Origin: Bacillota bacterium
GTDB lineage: Bacteria; Bacillota; Clostridia; Peptostreptococcales; Anaerovoracaceae
Direction of reading: 5' to 3'
NCBI GenBank assembly: GCA_017557505.1
Contig: JAFYYP010000007.1
Coordinates: 1 to 64,000, forward strand
Length of the DNA stretch: 64,000 nt
Below, piece by piece: positions 14,787 through 24,023 of the stretch. The translations under genes and the position numbers were made by a program. The notes below the pieces were generated by a model that was not told the origin of the DNA, made no database searches, and was given only the letters and a program-made list of their open reading frames with translations. Every line of letters starts with the position of its first letter. Positions within the stretch are counted from its first letter, which is position 1.

Positions 14787-17700
14787 TTACATCAGAGGTT
14801 CTGCGTACTCCAGCAGCATCTGCGCCAGCTGTCCGCGGGTAAGCGGATCGCTGCCGCCTTCGCCGCGGGTGTAAGTCAGGCCGATCGCTCTGCTGAAGGA
14901 GGCGAGGGCGTCTTCGACGCCATTGCCGGTCAGTGCGTCTTCGTTCGCGCCGGAGGACGACATGATGCCGTATTCTCCGAGGTCGGAGCGGGCCGTATCC
15001 ATATCGGCAGGCTCTTCGCCGAAGCCGAATACGTACAGCGCGTACGCCATATCGGCGACGGTCGCCGTATCGTCTGTTCCGAAGCGGCCTTCTTCGACGG
15101 TGGTCATCAGGCCGTTGTCGAAGACGAATTCGATCGCCTCATAGAGCTCGCTGCCTTCGTCCACGTCTTCGAGGCTGCTCACGGAGACGGCGGAAGCACC
15201 GAACGGATTGAGGATCTCTTCGTACAGGTCCGCGTTCGCGTTGATCGCGGCAGCGCCGCCTGCGGTGAAGCGCGTGCCCTGTTCGACAAAGGCCGCGAAG
15301 ATATCCGTAAGATCTTTCACCTTTCCGGGGGTCAGCGTCTTGAGTTCCTTCATGTACTGCAGTTTTGCGTCCAGAGGCTTTCCGGAGAAGGCCGACAGGG
15401 CCGCGTCGACCGCGCCTGCGAGTTCACCTTCGGACAGGGCGTAGGACGAGTAAGCAGAGAGGATATAGCCGTCCAGCGTCTCCTGATCCTGTTCGTTGTC
15501 ACGCAGGAAGTCGGGCATCGCTTCGTAGACGTCGAAAGTCTCGACGATGTTGGGATCGCGGTACGAGCAGACGTAAGGACCGACGTCTTCGAGGAAACCG
15601 GTGAACACGCCGTAGGCGCCGTACTGGTCGCGCAGGTTCGGATACAGATACGCGTCGCTCATCAGGTTGGACAGGGCTTCCAGATCGCTGGAGTAGCCGT
15701 CCATGCCGATGGTCTCGAAGTCGGCCACGATGCCGTTGTACTGCACCGTGCTGTCCACGATGAGCGCTTCGCTGGCTGCGGTCTCCTCGAATTCATATGC
15801 GACGGGTTCGATGGCGTTGTCGTCAAGTTTGGCATAGAACGCGTCCGCGAGCGGGGTGTTCGTCGAAATGCCGCTCTTGCTGCCGGCATAGACGTTCACG
15901 GCGTTCGCGCGGTTGTGGAAGTAATCGCGCACTGCCTCGAGACGGATCTGCACGACTGCCGGATAGGTTTCCAGGTCGTTCTCCGTCTCCTCGAGGAACT
16001 GATAGTATTCGATGTTGTTGAAATAGCTGTAGTAACGGTACAGCGGGGAATAGCGGCCGAAGTCGCGGTACAGCATGACGTTGTAGGGCGAAGAGGTGAT
16101 GCTGCTCTTCAGCGACGCCTTCGCCTGTGACACGAGGCCCGCGAGCGTCTCCGTGTCGGAGAAGTCCGTCTCGTACAGGATCTCATACATCAGGTCGTAG
16201 CCTGCGGACAGATCTTCGTCCGCTGCAGTCCAGCCCGCGCGCAGATAAGGCGTGAACTCCTTCGTATTGTACTCGTCGATCAGGGACAGGCGCGTCTCGG
16301 AATCGTACAGATAGCGGGTCATGAGCACAGCCAGCTCCTCGCGGGTGTGCTGCGCCGTGTCCATCTTGCCTAAAACGGATGCGTAGAGCGCGAACCAGTG
16401 GATATCCATCTGGGACAATCCGGAAGCGTCGAAGAACAGGACGTTCTTGCCGACGCCGTCCACGTCCGCCTGCACGTCGATGCGGCGCGTACCGTCCTTT
16501 GCGGTCGAATCGGATACGGCGTATTCCCTGATCTCTTCGGGCAGGGATTCGACCGTGACCGCCTGCAGCTGCTTGACGTATTCGGACGCGTCGTCCTCTT
16601 CTTCGTCGTCTGCATTGCTGGCTGCAATGATGGCCTGCAGCTCTTCTTCGCTCATGGCCGCCTTGACGCCGGCCAGACGTTCCGCTTCGGCCTTGTCGAG
16701 CTTTTCGCGCAGACCCGGTTCGGGGTAGGTGACGGTCATGGCCTTGACTGCAGGCAGCAGCCAGTCGGAAACGGCCTTGGCGTACAGTCCCTGTTCGTTC
16801 CAGGACGCGATGTTCTCCATGCCGTCCACATAGTCCATGTAGCCGAAGATATCGCCGGTGGAAGCGTAGTAGGTCGCGATCTCGTTGACCAGGTCGACGC
16901 CGACTTCGCTGCTTTCGCGCACGAGCTTCATGCTCATGGACAGCGTCGCCATGACGCCGTCGACGAGGTCTGCCGCGAAGCCGTTCTCGGCCGCGTCTTT
17001 GATCGATTCGTCGACGGTGGTGCGGAACGTTTCCGCATCTTCCGGATTCACGTTGCCCGCATAGAAGACGATCATGTCTTCGGGTCCGTCGAGTTCGATG
17101 TACGAGGCGAAATTGCCGCTCGGGATGGCGCGCTTCAGGCTCTGGATCAGCGGCGAAGCATCCGCCACGAACAGGTCGGTGAGCGTGTTGAGCAGCACTT
17201 CCTGCTGCGGGTCATCCTTCAGACCCGGGCACAGGAACGCGTAGTAGATCTCGGACATGTTGTCCGTGCCCGAACCGGATTCGACCGGATAGGCGATCTC
17301 TTCGGTCACGTCCGCTGTCAGAGGCGTATAGCCTTTGTCCTCGAACGTGAACTCCTTCTTTTCGTAAGGCGCAAACGCCTCATCCAGGAGCTTCAGGAAA
17401 GCGGCGTAATCGTCGAACTGGCCGTACAGGAAGGCGATGCAGTTCGACGGATGATAGTACTCTTCGTGATAGGCCTTCAGGGCGTCCCAGGTCATATCGG
17501 GGATGTAGGCGGGATCGCCGCCGGATTCGTTGCCCGCGATGGATCCCGGGAAGGCGGTCTTCAGGATGTTCTGGTAGGCCGCGCGGCTGAGCGTATCGGC
17601 GCCTTTCATCTCGGAATAGACGGTGCCTTCGATGGTCATGTCGCTGTCTTCGTCCTCCATGCGGTAGCGCCAGGCTTCCTCGCGGTAGATGCTCTCATCC

Positions 17701-18203
17701 TCGAGTATCATGGGATGCAGGCAGCTGTCCGTGTAGTAATCCGCGTACTTCAGCAGCTGCGCCTCGGAAAGGCTGGCCACCGGATACGTCGTGTACAGCG
17801 AGCCGGTCATCGCGTTCATGAACGTGTTGTAGGTCTGGTACGACAGGTTGAAGAACAGCGCCTTGGACGGATACTTCTCCGAACCGTCGAGCGTGGAGTG
17901 CTCGAAGACGTGGGGAAGGCCGGTATCGTCGATCGCCCGCGTGAAGAACGTCAGGTCGAACGCCCGGTTCGTATCGTTGTTGGCGATGTACAGCAGCTCC
18001 GCGCCGGTACGCTCATGTTCGAACAACACGAGCTGCGCGCCGACGAGCGGAAAGTCGCGCAGTTCCTTCACGGCAAAACCTTCGACCACGTCTCCGGCTT
18101 TGGGAAGGTTTGCTGCAGCCGGTCCATCCGGTGAACCGGACGTGCATCCCGCCATGCCGAGAAGCAGGGCGAGGATCAGCAGCAGGGATAAGATCTTTTT
18201 CAT
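14787..18203 (-). CDS. M16C-type zinc metalloprotease lipoprotein with C-terminal SLH-like region
   Basis: A 1138-residue surface protein. A lipoprotein signal ends at GMAGC (Cys20). The body resembles presequence-protease (PreP/M16C) enzymes: the inverted zinc motif HVFEH is at 98-102, and the downstream Glu region (EGTVYSEMKG) follows. Four M16-like domains would form the closed chamber that degrades peptides. Unlike PreP (about 970 residues) it has an extra 150-residue tail whose segments (AIEFVFDNGLM with FGTDDTATVADMAYALY, then LTRGQLAQMLLEYA) look like S-layer homology repeats. The ATG at 18203 was chosen for its AGGAGG and signal peptide. It overlaps the upstream methyltransferase gene by 4 bases. 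Confidence 0.87.
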   Translation of the reverse strand: MKKILSLLLILALLLGMAGCTSGSPDGPAAANLPKAGDVVEGFAVKELRDFPLVGAQLVLFEHERTGAELLYIANNDTNRAFDLTFFTRAIDDTGLPHVFEHSTLDGSEKYPSKALFFNLSYQTYNTFMNAMTGSLYTTYPVASLSEAQLLKYADYYTDSCLHPMILEDESIYREEAWRYRMEDEDSDMTIEGTVYSEMKGADTLSRAAYQNILKTAFPGSIAGNESGGDPAYIPDMTWDALKAYHEEYYHPSNCIAFLYGQFDDYAAFLKLLDEAFAPYEKKEFTFEDKGYTPLTADVTEEIAYPVESGSGTDNMSEIYYAFLCPGLKDDPQQEVLLNTLTDLFVADASPLIQSLKRAIPSGNFASYIELDGPEDMIVFYAGNVNPEDAETFRTTVDESIKDAAENGFAADLVDGVMATLSMSMKLVRESSEVGVDLVNEIATYYASTGDIFGYMDYVDGMENIASWNEQGLYAKAVSDWLLPAVKAMTVTYPEPGLREKLDKAEAERLAGVKAAMSEEELQAIIAASNADDEEEDDASEYVKQLQAVTVESLPEEIREYAVSDSTAKDGTRRIDVQADVDGVGKNVLFFDASGLSQMDIHWFALYASVLGKMDTAQHTREELAVLMTRYLYDSETRLSLIDEYNTKEFTPYLRAGWTAADEDLSAGYDLMYEILYETDFSDTETLAGLVSQAKASLKSSITSSPYNVMLYRDFGRYSPLYRYYSYFNNIEYYQFLEETENDLETYPAVVQIRLEAVRDYFHNRANAVNVYAGSKSGISTNTPLADAFYAKLDDNAIEPVAYEFEETAASEALIVDSTVQYNGIVADFETIGMDGYSSDLEALSNLMSDAYLYPNLRDQYGAYGVFTGFLEDVGPYVCSYRDPNIVETFDVYEAMPDFLRDNEQDQETLDGYILSAYSSYALSEGELAGAVDAALSAFSGKPLDAKLQYMKELKTLTPGKVKDLTDIFAAFVEQGTRFTAGGAAAINANADLYEEILNPFGASAVSVSSLEDVDEGSELYEAIEFVFDNGLMTTVEEGRFGTDDTATVADMAYALYVFGFGEEPADMDTARSDLGEYGIMSSSGANEDALTGNGVEDALASFSRAIGLTYTRGEGGSDPLTRGQLAQMLLEYAEPLM

Positions 18204-19342
18204 TCGTTTCCTCCTATTGTAGGCGATACGTGCCAGTATTCGCATTGTTTACGGAAATCGGCCTGCGCTTTGCGGCGGTCCGCAGGGGACGCTTTGCCCG
18301 CGATGCAGCGCAGCATGATGTTCTTGGCGGTGTGTTCCAGTGTCGTGAACTCGATCATGTCCACTTTATAGCCCCATTCGGTGAGCTTCGCGGCCCGCAG
18401 GGCGTCCGTCAGGATGGCGGAAAAGCGCTCGCGCAGGATGCCGTGAGACAGGATCATCTCCTGGTCGGGCCGGCGGATCTGGCGGTTCAGTTCGTGCTGG
18501 CAGCAGGGCACCGACAGGATGACCTTCGCGTTCCAGCGGTGCGCCTTCTGCAGGGCGAAGTCCGTCGCGGTGTCGCACGCGTGCAGCGTGACCACCATAT
18601 CGGCCTTCGCTTTTTCATCGTATTGCGCGATATCTCCGACAAGGAACTGCAGATCCGTATAGCCGAGATCCACGGCGACGCTGTTGCAGAAAGCGATGAC
18701 GTCTTCCTTTAAGTCGAGGCCGGTCAGCTTCGCTTTAAAGTCATTCTTGATATTCAGATACCAGTACAGCGCGAACGTCAGATAGGACTTGCCGCAGCCG
18801 AAATCGATGATGGAAGGCTCCTTTGGCAGGTATTCCAGACAATCCTCCGCGATCTCCAGAAAACGGTTGATCTGGCGGAACTTGCTGCGGTATTTCGGTA
18901 CGACCTGGCCGTCCTTCGTCTGCACGCCCAGGCGCACGAGGAAGTCCACGGGCTTGCCGTCGGGGATGGCGTAATGCTTTTCGCGGTCGTGCGAAAGCGA
19001 GCCCATCTTTTTCGTCGGGGCTTTCCGGACGATCTTTTCATGGTCAGGCTTGTTCGCGAGAACGGTGTAGTCGGCTTCGGTAGAAAAGACGTTTGCCTGT
19101 TTGAAACTGTCGTGCATCAGGTCCGCGCAAAAACGCTCCACTTCGGCCGGCAGGAGATTCTCGTGGGTCACTTTCTTTTCGAAAGCAAGCTCCGCCTGGT
19201 AGTGGAGGGCACCTTTGATCACGACAGGGCGCAGGGAGACCTTGCGCACGGGGTCGCTCTTTTTTCTGGGAGCGCTGAAGACGGCCAGGATGAGGCCTTC
19301 CTCACAGGCCAGTCTTCCTAGGAGTTCTGAGGAGCGTTCCAT
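18200..19342 (-). CDS. SAM-dependent methyltransferase (Methyltransf_32-like)
   Basis: A 380-residue protein whose C-terminal half carries a class I methyltransferase fold: motif I is IDFGCGKSYLTFAL near 170-185, then a GLDLKEDV acidic-loop region and VVTLHACDTATDFAL, with a later SVPCCQHE. These are features of the Methyltransf_32 group, some members of which modify RNA. The N-terminal 150 residues have no recognised motif. The gene start overlaps the end of plsC by 25 bases and its 3' end overlaps the protease start by 4 bases, so the three genes form one transcript. Substrate unknown. Confidence 0.78.
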   Translation of the reverse strand: MERSSELLGRLACEEGLILAVFSAPRKKSDPVRKVSLRPVVIKGALHYQAELAFEKKVTHENLLPAEVERFCADLMHDSFKQANVFSTEADYTVLANKPDHEKIVRKAPTKKMGSLSHDREKHYAIPDGKPVDFLVRLGVQTKDGQVVPKYRSKFRQINRFLEIAEDCLEYLPKEPSIIDFGCGKSYLTFALYWYLNIKNDFKAKLTGLDLKEDVIAFCNSVAVDLGYTDLQFLVGDIAQYDEKAKADMVVTLHACDTATDFALQKAHRWNAKVILSVPCCQHELNRQIRRPDQEMILSHGILRERFSAILTDALRAAKLTEWGYKVDMIEFTTLEHTAKNIMLRCIAGKASPADRRKAQADFRKQCEYWHVSPTIGGNE

Positions 19343-20100
19343 ACTTTTTTCTCTTCTTCGGGGATGACAGCGCCTGCTTCTTCACGCAGGCGGTACAGCT
19401 CGTCCTGGATGCGCTGTTGCACCATGGCGCTGATGTCCGGCGTCTTCATGCCGGCATATTCTTCGGGTTCGATGGCAGGCAGGATGCGCAGATCCACGTC
19501 CGCCTTCTTCAGATAGCGCTGCTGTTCGAACACTTTGTACGTGCCGTCGATCACAAAGGGTACGATGGGCACTTTTGCTTTGAGCGCGCAGCGGAAAGCG
19601 CCGGGCTTGAATTCGTTCATGTCCGGACCCTTGGCGCGCGTACCTTCCGGGAAAATGACCACGGTGCGGCCGTTTTCCAGCAGTTCCTGCGCCTGCTTGA
19701 TACTTTCGAGCGTGTGGCGCGGGTTGCCGCGGTCCATGAAGATGCAGTCCGCGTTGGCCATCCACTGGGCGACGACAGGGATCTTTTTCGTTTCGATCTT
19801 TGCGATGATCGAATACAGTTCTCCGAATTCGTGCATGATCAGCAGGATGTCCATATCGCCCTGGTGATTGCCCACGTAGAGCACGGGGCGGTCCTTCACG
19901 AGGTTTTCCTCGCCGGATTTGTGCAGGTCGACCCCGGCAAGCCTCTGGATCGGTCCGATCCAGCGCCGGCAGATGCGACTGGCCTTGTCGTAGGCGCCGG
20001 GCTTATCCTTTTTGCTGCGGAAATGCCAGTAGATGCACTCGGGTATATTGATGATGGCGACGAAAGCAGCCGCCAGTAAAAACAGGATGCTTCGAATCAT
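19318..20100 (-). CDS. plsC: 1-acyl-sn-glycerol-3-phosphate acyltransferase
   Basis: A 260-residue membrane-associated acyltransferase converting lysophosphatidate to phosphatidate in phospholipid synthesis. An N-terminal hydrophobic anchor is followed by the catalytic NHQGDMD (residues 78-84, H-x4-D) and the acceptor-binding FPEGTR (150-155), both intact. It is the promoter-proximal gene of a three-gene minus-strand operon with a methyltransferase and the M16 protease, and is divergent from typA. Confidence 0.93.
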   Translation of the reverse strand: MIRSILFLLAAAFVAIINIPECIYWHFRSKKDKPGAYDKASRICRRWIGPIQRLAGVDLHKSGEENLVKDRPVLYVGNHQGDMDILLIMHEFGELYSIIAKIETKKIPVVAQWMANADCIFMDRGNPRHTLESIKQAQELLENGRTVVIFPEGTRAKGPDMNEFKPGAFRCALKAKVPIVPFVIDGTYKVFEQQRYLKKADVDLRILPAIEPEEYAGMKTPDISAMVQQRIQDELYRLREEAGAVIPEEEKKVWNAPQNS

Positions 20101-20170
20101 AAAAAACTTACCTCAAAGCACATTTTAGCATATTTCCCTACCAACTTGTGATAATATATTACAGTTAAAT

Positions 20171-20268
20171 GTGTCCGCAGGGGTGGCGCGAGGGAAAGGG
20201 CCCCGCCCTGAGCGTTAGCGAAGGGATGGGAAAGAGTGCCCTGCGACAGGACCCCGGAGGACAAAGAA
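20171..20268 (+). promoter_or_regulatory. Structured 5' leader of typA
   Basis: The 186-base gap between plsC and typA contains a GC-rich leader able to fold in two ways. CGCAGGG (20176-20182) pairs perfectly with CCCTGCG (20239-20245). Alternatively TGTCC (20172-20176) with GGACA (20259-20263) and GGGGT (20180-20184) with ACCCC (20251-20255) make a longer closing stem. The two share bases and exclude one another. No known riboswitch class is recognised and no U-run follows, so any effect would be on translation or RNA stability. Confidence 0.4.
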
Positions 20269-20286
20269 AGCAATCAGGACTTATAC

Positions 20287-22179
20287 ATGAGCAAAAAGAA
20301 AATCATCAACATCGCTGTTATCGCCCACGTCGACGCCGGCAAATCCACGCTTGTGGACGCGTTCCTGGCGCAGAGCGGCGTGTTCCGCGAAAACGAGGAA
20401 ATGGTGGCCCAGACCATGGATTCCAACGACCTGGAGCGCGAGAGGGGCATCACCATCTATTCCAAGAACTGCTCCGTCATGCATGACGGTTACAAGATCA
20501 ATATCGTCGATACGCCGGGTCACGCGGACTTTTCGTCCGAGGTAGAGCGCATCATCAAGACCGTGGATACGGTCATCCTGCTGGTGGATTCCTCCGAAGG
20601 ACCCATGCCGCAGACCCGCTTCGTGCTGCAGAAGTCTTTGGAACAGAACCTCAATCCCATCCTGCTGATCAACAAGATCGACAAGAAGGACGCCCGTATC
20701 GACGAGGTCGTGGACGAAGTGTACGAACTGTTCATGGATCTCGAGGCGAACGACGCGCAGCTCGATTTTCCTATCCTGTACGGCATCGCCCGCCAGGGCA
20801 TCGTCGTGCGTGACCCTGCGGACGCTGCGGGGATCACCGTGGTGGGCGAAAGCGGTACGAAGATCCGCAAGCGCGCCGCGGGCCAGGACGGCCTGAACAT
20901 CGCGCCGCTGTTCGAGACGATCATCGAACAGGTCGGCGGCTATGAAGACGCGGACAGCGAACCGCTGCAGTTCCAGATCTCGACGCTTGCCTACGACGAC
21001 TACATCGGCCGTCTCGGCATCGGCCGCATCACGAAGGGCACGATCAAGCCCGGCCAGCAGGTCGCGGTATGCAAGCCCGACGGCAGCTACAAGATGGGCA
21101 AGATCAACCAGACGTTCGTGTACAGGGGCTTAAAGAGAACGGCTGTGGACGAAGTCGGCAGCGGCGACATCTGCGTCGTTTCCGGCATCTCCGACATCAC
21201 GATCGGCGACACGCTGTGCGTGGAAAGCTGCATCGATCCGCTGCCTTCGATCAGCATCGAGGAACCGACGCTGTCCATGAATTTCATGGTCAATTCGTCC
21301 CCGTTCGCAGGACGCGAAGGCAAATACGTCACGACCCGGCACATCAAGGAAAGACTGGAAAAAGAACTCGAAGTCAACGTCGGCCTGCTCGTGGAGCCCA
21401 CCGACAGCACCGATTCGTTCAAGGTGTCCGGACGCGGAGAACTGCACCTGTCCATTCTGATCGAGAATATGAGAAGAGAAGGTTACGAACTGGCTGTTTC
21501 CAAGCCAGAAGTCATCCTGAAGCGCGGCCCGATGGGCCAGAAGCAGGAACCGGTCGAGGAAGTCGTCATCGAAGTACCTGACGAATACGCCGGCGGGGTC
21601 ATCTCCGACCTGAACCTGCGCAAGGGCATGATGGTCTCCATGGACGGCCGCAACGGACGTTCGCGCCTGATCTATACCGTGCCCACGCGCGGCATCCTCG
21701 GCTACCGCAGCCAGTTCATCAACCAGACGCACGGCGAAGGCACGATGGTGCAGCGCTTTATCGGATACGAGGATTATAAAGGCGAGATCCCGGGCAGAAC
21801 GGCAGGCGCCATCATCGCGCAGGAAGAGGGCATGTCCACGCCGTACGCGCTCAACAACATCCAGGAGCGCGCTCTGATGTTCATCGGACCGCAGACGCAC
21901 GTCTACGAAGGCATGATCGTGGGTCAGAACAGCCGCAGCGACGATATGATCGTCAATCCGTGCAAGGCCAAGAAGGCCTCGAATATGCGGGCCGCGGGCT
22001 CCGACGAAGCGGTAAGGCTGTCTCCGTACAAGCAGTTCACGCTCGAGGAGGCGCTCGAATGGATCGGGGACGACGAGCTCGTCGAAGTGACCCCGACAGA
22101 CATCCGCCTGCGCAAGAAGATCCTGAACGAACTCGAAAGAAGGAGATCCGGCAGATGGGTCGCACCGGAGAACAGATAG
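20287..22179 (+). CDS. typA: Ribosome-associated GTPase TypA/BipA
   Basis: A 630-residue translational GTPase related to EF-G that binds the ribosome and helps large-subunit assembly under stress. G1 is AHVDAGKST at about residue 12, then RERGITI, DTPGH and NKID, followed by EF-G-like domains and the BipA-specific C-terminal domain with TPTDIRLRKKIL near the end. ATG 20287 has AGGA 7 bases upstream; an earlier in-frame ATG at 20236 lies in the structured leader and lacks a ribosome binding site. The 3' end overlaps the next gene by 25 bases. Confidence 0.96.
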   Translation: MSKKKIINIAVIAHVDAGKSTLVDAFLAQSGVFRENEEMVAQTMDSNDLERERGITIYSKNCSVMHDGYKINIVDTPGHADFSSEVERIIKTVDTVILLVDSSEGPMPQTRFVLQKSLEQNLNPILLINKIDKKDARIDEVVDEVYELFMDLEANDAQLDFPILYGIARQGIVVRDPADAAGITVVGESGTKIRKRAAGQDGLNIAPLFETIIEQVGGYEDADSEPLQFQISTLAYDDYIGRLGIGRITKGTIKPGQQVAVCKPDGSYKMGKINQTFVYRGLKRTAVDEVGSGDICVVSGISDITIGDTLCVESCIDPLPSISIEEPTLSMNFMVNSSPFAGREGKYVTTRHIKERLEKELEVNVGLLVEPTDSTDSFKVSGRGELHLSILIENMRREGYELAVSKPEVILKRGPMGQKQEPVEEVVIEVPDEYAGGVISDLNLRKGMMVSMDGRNGRSRLIYTVPTRGILGYRSQFINQTHGEGTMVQRFIGYEDYKGEIPGRTAGAIIAQEEGMSTPYALNNIQERALMFIGPQTHVYEGMIVGQNSRSDDMIVNPCKAKKASNMRAAGSDEAVRLSPYKQFTLEEALEWIGDDELVEVTPTDIRLRKKILNELERRRSGRWVAPENR

Positions 22180-23456
22180 AACTGTATATCACCGACATCA
22201 GCACGCAAGGCGAGGGCATCGGCAAAACCGGCGGCCTCGCCGTTTTCGCATCCGGTGCGTTGCCCGGCGATACGGTGCTGGCAGAGATCACGGAGGATAA
22301 AGGGCGTTTCGCAAAGGCAAAGGTGCTCGAGATCCTGCAGCCTTCACCGGACCGCGTGGAAAGCGACTGCCCCGCAAGACACGGGGACGGTTCTTCTGTC
22401 TGCGGCGGCTGCGCGCTGCGGGAACTGTCTTACGAGGCGGGTCTTCGCTGGAAAGAGAATTTTGTGCGCGGCGCGCTGCAGCGTATCGGAGGATTCGCGG
22501 AACCGCCCGTAAAGCCCATCCGCGGCATGGAACATCCGTACGATTACCGCAACAAGGTGGAATTCGCCGTGGAGAAGGGCGGCCGCATCGGCTTTTACGC
22601 CGCCGGCAGCCACGAACTGTGCGATTATCACAGTTGTCTCATCGCTTTTCCGGAAGCGATCGCCATGGCGGACGCTTTTGCGGAAAATCCTGTGAAAGGC
22701 GTCAAGCAGATGGCGTTCCGCCGCGGCAGCAGCGGTCAGACGATGGCTGTCATCCACAGCGACAAGCAGAAACTGACCCACCTGGAAGACCTGATCTACG
22801 CGCTGGACGAAGAGGCGGAAGATCTTACCAGCGTCTGCTGGGTGGACGGGCCGAAAATGCAGGTCCTGGCCGGCGCTCCGGTAATAGAGGATACGATAAT
22901 TACTGATATGTCAACCATAAAGGTCGAGGTCGGTCCGCAGAGTTTTTACCAGGTGAATCCGTCCCAGACTACCGTTTTGTACAGGCTGGCGCAGCAATAC
23001 GCGGCATTGACAGGTACGGAAAGCGTTCTGGACCTGTACTGCGGCGCCGGAAGCATCGGCCTTTCGATGGCAGGGCATTGCAGAAGGGTCATCGGGGTGG
23101 AATCAGTAAAACCGGCTGTGATCGCGGCCAACCGCAATGCGGTCATCAACGGTATCGTGAACGCGGAATTCATCTGCGGCAAGGCCGAAGAGGTCGTGGA
23201 GACGAAACTGCAGGGTGTCAAAGCGGACGTTGTCATCCTGGACCCGCCCAGGGCAGGCTGCAAACCTCAGCTACTCGAAACGGTCGCAGACATCGCACCG
23301 CAGCGCATCGTCTACGTATCCTGCAACCCCGCGACGCTGGCGCGCGACCTGAAGATCCTGCGCGAAAAGGGCTACGAACTGAAGGAATGCACGCCCGTCG
23401 ACATGTTCCCGTTCACGCTGGGAATAGAATCCGTTTCGCAACTCGTCAGACAGTAA
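22155..23456 (+). CDS. rlmD: 23S rRNA (uracil-5-)-methyltransferase RlmD-like
   Basis: A 433-residue RNA m5U methyltransferase. An N-terminal TRAM domain (ITDISTQGEGIGKTGGLAVF) binds RNA, and a Cys cluster around residues 70-85 (DCPARHG, then CGGCALR) is the [4Fe-4S] site of this group. The methyltransferase domain has LDLYCGAGSIGLS, LDPPRAGC and the catalytic Cys in YVSCNPATLARD. The gene starts inside the end of typA with GAAGGAGA as ribosome binding site. RlmD and RlmCD types modify U1939 and/or U747; which applies here cannot be told. Confidence 0.92.
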   Translation: MGRTGEQIELYITDISTQGEGIGKTGGLAVFASGALPGDTVLAEITEDKGRFAKAKVLEILQPSPDRVESDCPARHGDGSSVCGGCALRELSYEAGLRWKENFVRGALQRIGGFAEPPVKPIRGMEHPYDYRNKVEFAVEKGGRIGFYAAGSHELCDYHSCLIAFPEAIAMADAFAENPVKGVKQMAFRRGSSGQTMAVIHSDKQKLTHLEDLIYALDEEAEDLTSVCWVDGPKMQVLAGAPVIEDTIITDMSTIKVEVGPQSFYQVNPSQTTVLYRLAQQYAALTGTESVLDLYCGAGSIGLSMAGHCRRVIGVESVKPAVIAANRNAVINGIVNAEFICGKAEEVVETKLQGVKADVVILDPPRAGCKPQLLETVADIAPQRIVYVSCNPATLARDLKILREKGYELKECTPVDMFPFTLGIESVSQLVRQ

Positions 23457-23468
23457 GGAGGACGATCC

Positions 23469-23924
23469 ATGCATAGAATGTATTTAAAAGACGATCTCGT
23501 CGTTTTCTGGGATTCGGAGAAATGCTATCATTCCCGCCGCTGCGTCGGCAGCAGCACGAAGATCTTCGATCCGCTGCGCCGCCCGTGGATCGATCTGTCC
23601 CAGGGCGACATGCCCGAGATCTGGCAGGCAGTCAGCTGCTGTCCGTCCGGCGCGCTGACGTGCGCTTACACCCATGGCATCGACGTACGGTTTGAGGACG
23701 ACGCGCATCGAGCTGCAGCTTATGACGGTGGCAAACAGATCGGCGTGTGCCTGTACCGCGAAGGGGAAGACGGCTGGAGCATCGTCTCCACCCGCGTAGA
23801 TCCTGCTTACGGCGGAAAGGGTATCGCCAAACGGTTGGTCTATGCGGTCACGGAGGCTGCGGAAAAGCGCAGACAGAACGTGATCCCGGTGTGTTCCTAT
23901 GCCGTGAAAGTGCTGGAAAAATAG
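23469..23924 (+). CDS. Fusion of a divergent single-cluster ferredoxin domain (YjdI-like) and a GNAT-type domain (YjdJ-like)
   Basis: A 151-residue protein in two parts. Residues 1-70 hold C-x5-C (CYHSRRC) and a CCPSGAL motif, as in the YjdI-type mono-cluster Fe-S domain. Residues 75-151 match the short YjdJ-type N-acetyltransferase (VDPAYGGKGIAKRLVYAVTEAAEKR, with the CoA-binding GKGIA loop, and CSYAVKVL). In Escherichia coli the two are separate adjacent genes, so this is a natural fusion. It follows the methyltransferase gene after 12 bases. Acetyl acceptor and redox role unknown. Confidence 0.8.
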   Translation: MHRMYLKDDLVVFWDSEKCYHSRRCVGSSTKIFDPLRRPWIDLSQGDMPEIWQAVSCCPSGALTCAYTHGIDVRFEDDAHRAAAYDGGKQIGVCLYREGEDGWSIVSTRVDPAYGGKGIAKRLVYAVTEAAEKRRQNVIPVCSYAVKVLEK

Positions 23925-23951
23925 CATTTTCGAAAAACTGAAAAGAAGGTC

Positions 23952-23980
23952 TTGAAATGCGACCGCTCGTTCGCTATAAT
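23952..23980 (+). promoter_or_regulatory. Strong promoter of the TetR-led operon
   Basis: TTGAAA (23952-23957), a 17-base spacer and a perfect TATAAT (23975-23980). A partly symmetric GCGACCG/TCGC element lies in the spacer, and the full operator begins two bases after the -10. Confidence 0.85.
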
Positions 23981-23981
23981 A

Positions 23982-24003
23982 GATGCGACCGAACGGTCGC
24001 ATC
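23982..24003. promoter_or_regulatory. TetR operator (perfect palindrome)
   Basis: GATGCGACCG (23982-23991) and its exact reverse complement CGGTCGCATC (23994-24003) flank a central AA. The site covers the predicted transcription start and lies 20 bases before the TetR gene. A degenerate copy with ATGCGACCG (23957-23965) and TTCGC (23970-23974) sits between the -35 and -10, suggesting cooperative autorepression. Confidence 0.85.
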
Positions 24004-24023
24004 TTTTTTCGGAGGCACGCATC

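Noticed and set aside
20205-20225. CCCTGAGCGTTAGCGAAGGG as a separate regulatory repeat
   Set aside because: It is a short internal hairpin in the typA leader with no second copy in the window.
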